Program-made: the position numbers and the translations under genes
The notes under the pieces: generated by a model
Databases searched by the model: none
What the model saw: the letters and a program-made list of their open reading frames with translations, nothing else
Told to the model about the DNA's origin: nothing
From: UBA1189 sp045654565
GTDB lineage: Bacteria; Bacteroidota; Bacteroidia; Bacteroidales; Bacteroidaceae
NCBI GenBank assembly: GCA_045654565.1
Contig: JAZONP010000004.1
Span: 1-17,611, forward strand
Direction: 5' to 3'
DNA length: 17,611 nt
Shown here: one piece after another, positions 1 through 7,810 of the stretch
How positions within the stretch are numbered: the first letter of the stretch is position 1
Layout: every line of letters starts with the position of its first letter

Positions 1-1
1 C

Positions 2-1168
2 ACCGCGAAGGCTGGTGAGTTCTCAGCTACCTGTGAGGTGACCGTGGCTATCGCTGTTACTGAGGTTAAGCTCGACAAGTCTGAGGCTACCTTGACAGCT
101 AAGGATGCTACTCTCGAGCTGAACGTAACTGTTCTCCCCGAGGATGCACTCGACAAGACCGTAACATGGACAAGCTCTGATGAGGCTGTTGCTACTGTAG
201 ACGCTAACGGTGTCGTTACTGCTGTTGGCAATGGTACTGCTACCATCACCGCGAAGGCTGGTGAGTTCTCTGCTACCTGTGAGGTGACTGTGGCTATCGC
301 TGTTACTGAGGTTAAGCTCGACAAGTCTGAGGCAACCTTGACAGCTAAGGATGCTACTCTCGCGCTGAACGTAACTGTTCTCCCCGAGGATGCACTCGAC
401 AAGACCGTAACATGGACAAGCTCTGATGAGACTGTCGCTACCGTAGACGCTAATGGTGTCGTTACTGCTGTTGGCAATGGTACTGCTACCATCACCGCTA
501 CTGCAGGTGGCTTCTCTGCTACCTGCGAGGTGACTGTGGCTATTAAGGTTGAGATGATCACACTCAACACAACTTGGGGCGAACTCACAGGTCTCGGTGC
601 TACCATGCAGCTTGTCGCTACTGTTGCTCCTGAGAGCGCAGCTGATAAGACCATCACTTGGAGCAGCAGCACAGAGGCTGTAACTGTGGACGAAACAGGT
701 TTGGTAACCGTTGTGGCTCCCTATGACGGAACTGTTACGATTACAGCGACTGCAGTTAATGGCGTGACAGCAACATGTATGCTCACTGTTACAGCGATGC
801 AGGTTACTCTCGATAAGACTGAAGCAGAACTCACTGCATGGGGTGCAACCGTAGAACTCGTGGCTACTGTAGCTCCTGAGGATGCTTGGGATACAAGCGT
901 GACTTGGACCTCTTCTGACGAGACCATTGCTACTGTCGATGCAAATGGTGTTGTTACTGCCGTTGCAAATGGTGTTGTTACCATCACCGCTACCGCAATT
1001 GACGGTGCAAAGGCCGAGTGTGTTGTTACAGTGAAGGATATTCCTGTTGGTATCGAGAATATCGACGTTGACGCTGATGCTGTTATCTACGATCTCTCTG
1101 GCCGTCGCGTAACTGAGATGACTGAGGGTATCTATATCGTTAACGGTAAGAAAGTTGTGATTAAGTGA
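2..1168 (+). CDS. Secreted BIG2 (bacterial Ig-like) repeat protein with T9SS-like C-terminal motif, 5' partial
   Basis: The reading frame is open from the first bases, so the N-terminus and any signal peptide lie upstream; the GTG at 38 is inside a repeat and is not a real start. What is visible is the tail of one Ig-like repeat and four full repeats of about 82-85 residues. Each follows the BIG2 pattern (V-x-L-[DN]-[KT] ... A-T-V-x-P-E ... W-[TS]-S-S ... V-T-[AV]-V ... G-x-[AV]-x-I-T-A). The first two full repeats are nearly identical and the next two are diverged. A C-terminal segment of about 40 residues follows, containing IYDLSGRRVTEM and ending NGKKVVIK. It matches the ends of the next two large proteins and resembles a type A type IX secretion signal. 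Repeated BIG2 domains usually act as spacers or adhesive stalks on surface proteins. The specific function is unknown because the N-terminal part is missing. Confidence 0.88.
   Translation, partial: TAKAGEFSATCEVTVAIAVTEVKLDKSEATLTAKDATLELNVTVLPEDALDKTVTWTSSDEAVATVDANGVVTAVGNGTATITAKAGEFSATCEVTVAIAVTEVKLDKSEATLTAKDATLALNVTVLPEDALDKTVTWTSSDETVATVDANGVVTAVGNGTATITATAGGFSATCEVTVAIKVEMITLNTTWGELTGLGATMQLVATVAPESAADKTITWSSSTEAVTVDETGLVTVVAPYDGTVTITATAVNGVTATCMLTVTAMQVTLDKTEAELTAWGATVELVATVAPEDAWDTSVTWTSSDETIATVDANGVVTAVANGVVTITATAIDGAKAECVVTVKDIPVGIENIDVDADAVIYDLSGRRVTEMTEGIYIVNGKKVVIK
44..535 (+). repeat. Two tandem 246-bp repeats encoding identical Ig-like domains
   Basis: The string GTGGCTATCGCTGTTACTG begins at 44 and again at 290, and GTGGCTATTAAGG begins at 536, giving an exact 246-bp (82-codon) period. 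The two units differ at only a few bases. Positions 1-43 are the 3' end of a further, nearly identical unit, so the array continues to the left of the window. Such close DNA identity suggests recent unit duplication or homogenisation, and the copy number may vary between strains. Confidence 0.95.
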
Positions 1169-1296
1169 GAGCAGAGATAAGCTTGCTTGATCTATGCCGA
1201 GCGATAACAACTAAAACGAAGTTAAAGTTGTGATTAAGTGAGAGCAGAGGCAAACTTAGCTTGACTATGCCGAGCGTGAACAACTAAAACAAAGTT
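1151..1296 (+). repeat. 73-bp tandem duplication spanning the 3' end of the Ig-like gene
   Basis: Copy 1 (1151-1223) starts in the last codons of the gene and includes its TGA. Copy 2 (1224-1296) repeats the same start, AAAGTTGTGATTAAGTGAGA, and later shares CTATGCCGAGCG and AACAACTAAAAC. The first 26 bases are identical and the middle is diverged. Because 73 is not a multiple of three, copy 2 lies outside the gene's frame and encodes nothing obvious. Confidence 0.85.
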
Positions 1297-1338
1297 AGGG
1301 TAATCAAGAAGTAGTCTTCTGTATTACGATAATCAACG

Positions 1339-1371
1339 ACAAGGGGTGCGCATGCGTACCCCTTGTTTTTT
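1339..1371 (+). terminator. Rho-independent terminator after the Ig-like protein gene
   Basis: ACAAGGGGTGCGCA pairs with TGCGTACCCCTTGT with one G-T wobble, and a run of T follows (1366-1371). It shares the GGGGTGCG ... ACCCC core with the terminators of the next two large genes. Confidence 0.9.
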
Positions 1372-1619
1372 GTACCTATTATAATATTATAGCGATGATA
1401 GCGAGAGGCCTTTGATTTATTTTAGACAAAAGAACATAAGGACAGGTTTACGTTTAATCCCAGCCTACGGGAAACGAAGAGGGCTGGCCTTTGAATTTAT
1501 GTTCTTTTGTTCTTATGTCAAAAAGAAAATCCCTAGCCAACCCTATGAGAGGCGCTAATCGTTGAAGAACCTGAAAACATGTTATGCAACATGTTCTCGA
1601 ACTTTCTAAATGTAAAAAG
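1372..1619. other. Non-coding spacer with nested inverted and direct repeats
   Basis: I see no gene here. ACAAAAGAACATAA (1426-1439) is repeated exactly in inverse at 1497-1510, enclosing a shorter inverted pair, CCAGCC (1460-1465) and GGCTGG (1482-1487). The region also holds a direct repeat, GGCCTTTGATTTAT (1407-1420) and GGCCTTTGAATTTAT (1486-1500). TATAATATTATA (1380-1391) is a perfect palindrome. AACATGTT occurs twice, at 1577-1584 and 1589-1596. The nested arms suggest a foldable DNA or RNA element of about 85 bases, possibly a degenerate miniature mobile element; its identity is unknown. Confidence 0.6.
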
Positions 1620-1650
1620 TTGTTGAATAACATAAAAATGTCTACTTTCG
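1620..1650 (+). promoter_or_regulatory. Predicted promoter of the 1710-residue protein gene (TTG-N20-TACTTTCG)
   Basis: TTG at 1620-1622 and TACTTTCG at 1643-1650 are 20 bases apart. The whole arrangement, from ATGTAAAAAGTTG to TTTCGCTCG, recurs upstream of the next large gene with the same 20-base spacing and little similarity between the boxes. It is one base off the Bacteroidetes -7 consensus TAnnTTTG. It would give a leader of about 110 bases. Confidence 0.55.
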
Positions 1651-1741
1651 CTCGTTATTTAGTGCTTGCTGAGGCCATCTGTGCGGCTTTCGTAGGTACT
1701 TAGTGTTATGCTTAGAGATGAATAACTAACTATAAACTAAC

Positions 1742-1758
1742 TTATTATTAACTAAAAA
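1742..1758 (+). promoter_or_regulatory. Shared A/T-rich leader element before the start codon
   Basis: TTATTATTAACTAAAAA ends nine bases before the ATG at 1768. The same 17 bases end ten bases before the ATG at 7943. There is no Shine-Dalgarno site, as is usual in Bacteroidetes, so this A-rich block probably serves translation initiation. It supports both start-codon choices. Confidence 0.6.
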
Positions 1759-1767
1759 CTAGTATTT

Positions 1768-4700
1768 ATGAAAAGAAGTTTTACTCTTCTCATGTCATTG
1801 TTCCTAGTGATAGGTTCAATGTGGGCGCAGGTGTTCCCCGAGACATCAAGCGCTGAAGCTCCTAAGTACTATACGATTGCTAGCTTCAATCGTGGTGGCT
1901 ACTTGACTAATGTAGGTCAGGGCAAGGCTGTGGAGCACGTTGCTGCTACTAAGGGTAGCATCTGGTACTTTACCAAAGCCGACGACAATGGCGGTCTTCA
2001 CTTCTGTAACTTTGATGGCGGCTACCTCGCTGCTGATAAGACAGTTTCAGAGACCGCAGGCACTTGGTACGTGTTGGCTAATGGAGTGAACACCGAGGGT
2101 GTTTCCATCTCATCAACCAACCCCATTTCTGGCAGTTCTTGCATTGATGCCAACAATCACAATTCTGGCGTAGGCTCATGGGCTCCTAATGCAGGCGACT
2201 GGGAAGGAACAACATGGGTATTTGCTGAGGTAACTGACTTCTCTGCAATCTTCAATGTTGATGAGGCCAAGGCTGCTGCCAAGGCTGAGATTGACGTGTT
2301 GGCTTCAGAGTCTGCAATCTATTCTGGTGATGCAGCTGCGGCTAAGGCCAACGTTGATGCAGTGCAGGCAGAGGGTACAAGTGCAGCACAACTCGTTGCG
2401 GCTATTGAAGCTGTTAACCAATGTGTTGTGGATTACAAGAATGCTGCTTACGAGGCTTTGGAGGGTAAGTATTTCACCTTCTCTACTCCTGCTCGTACTA
2501 ACGGCTTTATGAAGCTCGACGGCAATCGTGTAGTTGGTCTTGCTGAGGCAAGTTCACCTGCTGCCGTTTGGCAGTTTGTGCATGCTGATAATGCTGTGAA
2601 GGTGTTCAACCCCTACACTGGCAAGTATCTTGGTGAGCCTGGAGACAATAGCACTGATGTTCCCGTTACTGCAAATGCTGAAGATGCAGCTGCTTATCAG
2701 TTGGTTATCAATGATAAGGCAGAAAAAGCTGAGGCTAAGGTTAAGTTTACCTCTAACGGTAAGTCTGTGCACATGGCTGGTGGCTCAGTTTTGGTTCGCT
2801 GGAATGATGGTGGCGCTTCTGAATGGACTGTAGCAGAGATTTCTGAGTTCTCAGGCATTGTAAGCCTTCACAAGGCTGCTGCTGTAGCAGCTGTAGATGC
2901 ATATAGTGCACTTCCTGAAATCTTCGAGGTTGCTGCTGCTAAGGAGGCAATCGATGCAGTGTCAGCTACAGACTGGAGCGCATTCGCAGCTATCGATGAG
3001 GCTGCAAGTCAGGCTATCCCCACAGGAACTTTTGCATTCCAGGTAACCTCTGGCGATAACCATCGCGACAGCGTATGGGTATCTGCTAACATGGAGACCT
3101 CAAAGGCTATTGGCGCTGTAGAGCAGGATGAAAATGCTCATTGGACATTGAAGCCTGCAAATGGTGGTGCCTTCTATATTTATAATGTGAAGAACGGACT
3201 TTACATGGGTAACCCTGGTGGCAACTGTGCTCTTACCGAGTCGCCCGTTGCTGCATATACCATAGAGGTTATCGATGCAGAAAAGAACGTTGTAGAGTTC
3301 AAGTGCAGCGGTCAGACCCTCCACGCTTCTAACCACGATGACGACAAGTTGATGAACTACGATGGTGATGAAGCTGCTTCACGTTGGACTATCGTTGCTA
3401 TTGTAGAAGAGCCCGTGGTAGATCCTAACGACTACACCTCTTATATTATAAATGCTGACCTCTCTACAGGTGATGCTTGGAATACTGAAGGTACTAAGGG
3501 TATCTCTGGCGGTATGGTTAAGGTGGCTTCTGAGTCTGCCTTCGATTTCAGCCAGACCATCACACTCCCCGCTGGTCAGTACAAGATGACAGCTAAGGCC
3601 GTTTACCGCTATACTGGTAGCGAGGCTGATGAGTTTGCAGCTATCGAGGCTGGTACCAACACTCGTTTGGTTAACCTCTATGCCGAGACTGCTACCTATA
3701 AGTATGAGGCAGGCGTGGTGAACCGCTACGACGGCGCTTCTGACACCGACTATGCTGCAGGTAATGGTTCTGTTACCGTAAACGGCAAGTTTGTCCCCAA
3801 CTCTTCTGCTGCCGTTCAGGCATGGTTCGACAACGGTCAGTACGTAAATGAACTCGTGTTCAACGTACAGGAAGAGGGTCAGATTAAGATTGGTCTTACC
3901 AGAACTGGTAGCATTTCGGGTGACTACACCAACATCGGCGCATGGACTCTCACACGTCTTGGTGACGCAGAGGCTGATCCCGAAGTGGAAGAGCCTACTC
4001 CTGATCCCGAGCCCGAGCCTACTCCCGATCCTGAGGAGACTGTAGCCCTTGACATGACTCACTTGGTTGGTACAAGCAAGGACGCTTGGATTGGTAATAA
4101 TGGTGGCCCCGTGAATATTGACGGCATCTCAATGCCTGAGAAGTATGAGACAACTACTGCTACTTTGGGTGATGTGATGTGGCAGACTGTCGAAGGTCTC
4201 TACAATGGAACTTATACCGTAGAACTTTGGGCCAACGCACGCTATACCTCTGGCCGTGGATTTGAATCTAAAGCAAAAGATGGAGATGAGAACTTTACCT
4301 ATTTGTTTGCAAATAATGTAGAGAAGTCTATCGCTGTATATCACAATGGAGGTCTCAACAGCAACAAGTCTTATACTTTGGAAGGTGTTGAGGTTACCGA
4401 TGGTACCTTGAAGATGGGTATGACCAAGAAGGACGAAGGTTCTAACTGGCATACTATCCAGATCAAGTCATTGACCTTGCATGCAACAAACGAAGTGATC
4501 GTTAACATTGCTAAGGCTGATTTGAAGGTTGCTCTTGATGCTGCTAATGCAGTGTCACCTGCTACAGAGGCGCTTACTACAGCAATCGCTGCTGCTCAGG
4601 CCGTATATGACAATTCGAACGATAAGGATGAGGTGGTTGCCACTACAACTGCATTGAAGAATGCTACCGCATTGGCAAACAACACCAACGCAGTTGCTGG

Positions 4701-6900
4701 CGCTTCTGAGGAGAACCCCGTATTGACAACCTTCGTTGTTAACGGTACCTTCGACTCAACTATTGCTCCTTGGAAGAGCACCACGGGTGCTGCAAACCAG
4801 GCTTTGGCAAGCAACCAGCAGGGTGCTTTCACAGGCAACTTCTTCGAGAACTGGAACGGTAGCAACTATACCGGTAAGCTCTATCAGGTAATCGAGAATA
4901 TCCCCAACGGTGTATATGAGCTCTCTATCGCTGCATTCGTTGAGACATTCGATGGCTCTGCACAGTTCGTATATGCTAACGCAGACAAGGTAGCTCTCAC
5001 AACCGGTGCTCCCACCGCTTACACCGTACGTACCATAGTAGATAACAACACTATCGAGGTTGGTTTCGAGCAGACAGCTGCCGTTAACCGCTGGAGTGGT
5101 ATCGACAACATCTCATTGAAGTACTTTGGTGAGGCTTCAAATGAAGCTCTTGTCAATGCGGCGAAGGAGGTCTTCACAGCTGCATACGAGGAGTTCGGAG
5201 CTGCCTTGGCTGCTTGTCAGGCTATGATGCTCAAAATGTCGTTCTACGAGATCGACGATGCGGCATACCAGTTGAACGAACAGCTCGCAACCACCACAGA
5301 CGTTGACGCGCTGAACGCAATGGCTGAGACCTTGGCTGAAGCTACTGCTTCTTTGAAGGAGATCAATGAGGTATATGCTGACTACGATGTATTTGTTCAG
5401 AAGTTCAAGGCAGCTGCCGAAATCTCTGAGCCTACAACAGCCGAAGCAGCCGAGTTGCTCGAGTTCAACATGTATGGCGGTGCCGGTATGCAGGCTTCTT
5501 CTCTCGATGCTCTCAAGCAGGCTGTTGAGACAATCAAGGCTGACTACTTCACTTACATTGCCAATGCGAAACTCTTGGACGGCAATAAGTTTGACCTCAC
5601 CTTTATGATCCAGAATCCCGGCTTCGAAATGAACTTGGACGGCTGGACAGGCGTTAAGGCCAACCGTATCGGTGGCGAAGGTTACGACGGTGTAGGCGGT
5701 ATCGCTGAAATCGGTGAGTGGGGTGCTTCTTCATGGGATGCAAGCATGTCACAGGCTATCACTAACCTCCCCAACGGTAAGTATGTCGTTAAGGCTGCCT
5801 GGATGGCTGCTTCTGGCATCGAGATGACCTTCGCAGCTAACGCTGGCGAGACAACAGTAACTGGTATCGGTGACATGGGCGGTAACATCGCCAAGGACGG
5901 CTCAGTTGTTGAGATGGGTCAGGGCCACCGCGGCTGGCAGTATGTAGAGGTTGAGGGCCTCGTAGAGGATGGTACACTCACCATCTCTGTAAGCTCTTCT
6001 TCTGCAGCTCAGTACATGTGGTCAAATGCTGATGCATTCGAGCTCTACTATGCCGGTGTTCCTGCACCTGCTGAGCCTGAATACCTCACCGTTGTTGGTG
6101 CTAAGGTAGGTGATGTTGCTATCGTTGAAGGTGCAGCTACAGTAGAGTCAATCTCAAGCTTCGATATCACCTTCGACCGTCCCGTAGCACTGGCCGAGGA
6201 TGCTGAATGGGCTGTATTGACAGACAGTTGGGGAGACAACGCTCTCAAGGCAGAGGTTCTTGAAGATAATAATAGCGTTGTTCGCTTCTCTCTCCAGTGG
6301 GAACAGGTGTTTACCGATGCTGGCGAGTTCTACTTGTATGTTCCTGAGGGAGTCGTTGTAGGTGCTGATGATGCTAACTTTATCAATGCTGCAATTGAAG
6401 CCGTTATCACTATCGAGGCTGCTCCTGTAGAACCTGCTACTCCGCTTGCAGTTGTTAACGTAACCGTGGGTGAGGATGTAATGGAAGGCCTTACCGCTGT
6501 TGCTACTACAGAGGATATGATTAAGATTAACTTCGATGGTAAGTTCTACTTCCAGGGTTCACCTGTCATCGTTGATGCTGAAGGTCAGGAAGCTCCTATG
6601 GCATTCGAATATATGAATGGCCTTGACATGGATGGCAGCAACTCATATATCCTTATGGGTAAGACTGAAGGCATCTACACCATCACCTTGCCTAAGTCTC
6701 AGTTTAATGAATTAGAGATGATGGGTTGGAAGGCTCCCGCTGAGGATATCGTGCTGACTGTACAGATTACCTTACCCCAGGGTATCGACAACCTCAACGC
6801 TGACGCTGAGCTCGTAATCTATGACATCCACGGTCGTCGCGTAACAGAGATGACTAAGGGTCTCTACATTGTAAATGGTAAAAAGGTTATTGTAAAGTAA
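1768..6900 (+). CDS. Large secreted multi-domain protein (1710 aa), trefoil-like, CBM-like and Ig-like modules, T9SS-like C-terminus
   Basis: I do not recognise a named family for the whole protein. Residues 1-20 form a signal peptide (MKR, hydrophobic core, then MWA before Q21) with no lipobox Cys. Three beta-trefoil-like segments (about 33-155, 233-357, 420-545) carry YLTN/KYLG/LYMG-type turns and W-x-F/W-T-[IV] endings like ricin-B lectin domains, separated by short Ala-rich helical segments. A beta-sandwich module (about 556-734) leads into a Pro-Asp-Glu linker (735-757). Two further CBM-like sandwiches (about 770-905, 985-1122) flank an FIVAR-like helical part (910-975). A helical stretch (1125-1275), another CBM-like module with the N-P-G-F-E start (1278-1430) and two Ig-like domains (1436-1552, 1558-1670) follow. 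The last 40 residues match those of the neighbouring large proteins. No catalytic motif is apparent. Glycan binding or adhesion at the surface is inference from fold-like patterns only. Confidence 0.9.
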   Translation: MKRSFTLLMSLFLVIGSMWAQVFPETSSAEAPKYYTIASFNRGGYLTNVGQGKAVEHVAATKGSIWYFTKADDNGGLHFCNFDGGYLAADKTVSETAGTWYVLANGVNTEGVSISSTNPISGSSCIDANNHNSGVGSWAPNAGDWEGTTWVFAEVTDFSAIFNVDEAKAAAKAEIDVLASESAIYSGDAAAAKANVDAVQAEGTSAAQLVAAIEAVNQCVVDYKNAAYEALEGKYFTFSTPARTNGFMKLDGNRVVGLAEASSPAAVWQFVHADNAVKVFNPYTGKYLGEPGDNSTDVPVTANAEDAAAYQLVINDKAEKAEAKVKFTSNGKSVHMAGGSVLVRWNDGGASEWTVAEISEFSGIVSLHKAAAVAAVDAYSALPEIFEVAAAKEAIDAVSATDWSAFAAIDEAASQAIPTGTFAFQVTSGDNHRDSVWVSANMETSKAIGAVEQDENAHWTLKPANGGAFYIYNVKNGLYMGNPGGNCALTESPVAAYTIEVIDAEKNVVEFKCSGQTLHASNHDDDKLMNYDGDEAASRWTIVAIVEEPVVDPNDYTSYIINADLSTGDAWNTEGTKGISGGMVKVASESAFDFSQTITLPAGQYKMTAKAVYRYTGSEADEFAAIEAGTNTRLVNLYAETATYKYEAGVVNRYDGASDTDYAAGNGSVTVNGKFVPNSSAAVQAWFDNGQYVNELVFNVQEEGQIKIGLTRTGSISGDYTNIGAWTLTRLGDAEADPEVEEPTPDPEPEPTPDPEETVALDMTHLVGTSKDAWIGNNGGPVNIDGISMPEKYETTTATLGDVMWQTVEGLYNGTYTVELWANARYTSGRGFESKAKDGDENFTYLFANNVEKSIAVYHNGGLNSNKSYTLEGVEVTDGTLKMGMTKKDEGSNWHTIQIKSLTLHATNEVIVNIAKADLKVALDAANAVSPATEALTTAIAAAQAVYDNSNDKDEVVATTTALKNATALANNTNAVAGASEENPVLTTFVVNGTFDSTIAPWKSTTGAANQALASNQQGAFTGNFFENWNGSNYTGKLYQVIENIPNGVYELSIAAFVETFDGSAQFVYANADKVALTTGAPTAYTVRTIVDNNTIEVGFEQTAAVNRWSGIDNISLKYFGEASNEALVNAAKEVFTAAYEEFGAALAACQAMMLKMSFYEIDDAAYQLNEQLATTTDVDALNAMAETLAEATASLKEINEVYADYDVFVQKFKAAAEISEPTTAEAAELLEFNMYGGAGMQASSLDALKQAVETIKADYFTYIANAKLLDGNKFDLTFMIQNPGFEMNLDGWTGVKANRIGGEGYDGVGGIAEIGEWGASSWDASMSQAITNLPNGKYVVKAAWMAASGIEMTFAANAGETTVTGIGDMGGNIAKDGSVVEMGQGHRGWQYVEVEGLVEDGTLTISVSSSSAAQYMWSNADAFELYYAGVPAPAEPEYLTVVGAKVGDVAIVEGAATVESISSFDITFDRPVALAEDAEWAVLTDSWGDNALKAEVLEDNNSVVRFSLQWEQVFTDAGEFYLYVPEGVVVGADDANFINAAIEAVITIEAAPVEPATPLAVVNVTVGEDVMEGLTAVATTEDMIKINFDGKFYFQGSPVIVDAEGQEAPMAFEYMNGLDMDGSNSYILMGKTEGIYTITLPKSQFNELEMMGWKAPAEDIVLTVQITLPQGIDNLNADAELVIYDIHGRRVTEMTKGLYIVNGKKVIVK

Positions 6901-6924
6901 TTCTCTAATACCATAATAAACATC

Positions 6925-6962
6925 GAGGGGTGCGCCAGTTGGTGCACCCCTTGATTCTTTTT
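6925..6962 (+). terminator. Rho-independent terminator after the 1710-residue protein gene
   Basis: GAGGGGTGCGCC pairs with GGTGCACCCCTT around an AGTT loop, followed by a T-rich run (6951-6962). The hairpin arms and loop are nearly the same as those after the 1607-residue protein gene. Confidence 0.85.
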
Positions 6963-7080
6963 GATATATCATATCGCAGTTTGCCAAAATGTTCTTTATC
7001 TCCGTGGCGCTGTCATTGCTTTTCCTCTGATTTCGGCCTCTATGGGCGGTGGTTTATCGACAACACTTTGTCTGTTACCC

Positions 7081-7147
7081 AAAAAACCTTTCTGCGATTT
7101 TCAAAAAACCTTAAGGCTTTTTCAGAAAAACCTTTCTGCAATTTTTC
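7081..7147 (+). repeat. Three imperfect 22-bp tandem repeats
   Basis: AAAAAACCTT (or GAAAAACCTT) begins at 7081, 7103 and 7125, about 22 bases apart. Units 1 and 3 share TTTCTGC(G/A)ATTTT; unit 2 has AAGGCTTTTT instead. No coding or known regulatory meaning is apparent. Confidence 0.75.
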
Positions 7148-7224
7148 TATTGCAGGCCTGCGATAGAATTATTGCCTTTGTCTGATTCGAAAAAAGTCTT
7201 TGTCCAATTCTGATAGTCTCTTAA

Positions 7225-7321
7225 GGGATTTTTTTCGTCTAGCCCTACATCAGCGCTCGTCTAGGGCTAGACGAGATTTTATCTAGCCCTACAAAAAATC
7301 CCGTCTAGGGCTAGAAAAAAA
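7225..7321. repeat. Four alternating copies of CTAGCCCTA between T7 and A7 tracts
   Basis: CTAGCCCTA lies at 7239-7247 and 7283-7291, and its inverse TAGGGCTAG at 7262-7270 and 7306-7314, so the starts are 21-23 bases apart. Neighbouring copies can form hairpins. The block is bounded by seven T (7229-7235) and seven A (7315-7321). GGGATTTTTT (7225-7234) is also inverted as AAAAAATCCC (7293-7302). Confidence 0.85.
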
Positions 7322-7376
7322 CTTCTGTAGCCTGCTATATTATCTCCACAAAATATGTTTAGGCCTTTTGGGTTGC

Positions 7377-7543
7377 GGGTATCGGTAGTTGCTTGTAAAC
7401 TATTGAATCAACGTGTGTTATCGACCGACACCCCTGCTGCGGGGGTATCGGTCATCGACCTCGTGCCCACCGATACCCCAAGATGAGGGTGTCGGTCGTC
7501 AAGACTCTATAAATCAGGGTTATATATCAAAATACCGACACCT
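7377..7543. repeat. Six alternating copies of GGGTRTCGGT
   Basis: GGGTATCGGT at 7377-7386 and 7443-7452, and GGGTGTCGGT at 7487-7496, alternate with the inverse forms ACCGACACCC (7424-7433), ACCGATACCC (7469-7478) and ACCGACACCT (7534-7543). Adjacent copies can pair; 7443-7452 with 7469-7478 is a perfect ten-base stem. The purpose is unknown; clustered protein-binding sites or a REP-like element are both possible. Confidence 0.85.
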
Positions 7544-7624
7544 CAGCTAAAAAAGGGGAACTTATGGTTCTTCGTCAATTTAGAGGCAAGTTATAGCCCA
7601 TCATGCCTCTAAAATCCGCATGCT

Positions 7625-7729
7625 GTGTCATCCTGAGCGCTGTGAAGGATCCCGCGCAGGGACAGAGAATTATACTGCAAGAGATTTTGCGAGATTGCCT
7701 TTAGCCCGTAGGGGCTAAGGTAATGACAC
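7625..7729. repeat. 105-bp unit with 7-bp terminal inverted repeats
   Basis: GTGTCAT (7625-7631) and ATGACAC (7723-7729) bound a segment. The segment contains TCATCCTGAGCGCTGTGAAG, with ATCCT/AGGAT arms (7630-7634, 7646-7650), and a strong hairpin CCTTTAGCCC/GGGCTAAGG (7699-7720). The TCATCCTGAGCG...GAAGGATC type of sequence is familiar to me as a dispersed repeat in diverse bacteria; that recollection was not checked. It may be a small non-autonomous repeat. Confidence 0.5.
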
Positions 7730-7810
7730 GGGACGTTTGGGACAACATCTATATTATTACCTTCGTTTTATGTTCTTTAACATATAGTGGATGATTATAG
7801 GATGTAAAAG

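Larger units (their letters stand above)
6963..7800. other. Long non-coding spacer packed with short inverted and tandem repeats
   Basis: About 840 bases hold no convincing gene; the two overlapping 74-78 codon frames near 6930-7185 run through repeats and have no recognisable content. From left to right the spacer contains a 22-bp tandem repeat, a 20-bp palindrome (7147-7166, core GCAGGCCTGC), a four-copy CTAGCCCTA array, a six-copy GGGTRTCGGT array, a hairpin with ATTTAGAGGCA arms (7578-7588 and 7604-7615) and a 105-bp unit with terminal inverted repeats. Several are listed separately. No transposase or phage gene is nearby. Confidence 0.7.

Noticed and set aside
23..1210. Long open frame on the minus strand opposite the Ig-like protein gene
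   Set aside because: It is opposite a clear repeat protein, its sequence is low-complexity rich in Ser, Cys and Asn, and its openness follows from the codon bias of the plus-strand repeats.
6930..7185. Two overlapping plus-strand frames of 74-78 codons after the first giant gene
   Set aside because: The first starts inside the terminator hairpin, both run across the 22-bp tandem repeat, and neither has a plausible leader or recognisable sequence.
7225..7543. CRISPR array
   Set aside because: Repeats are only 9-10 bases, alternate in orientation and have uneven spacing, and no cas gene is nearby.
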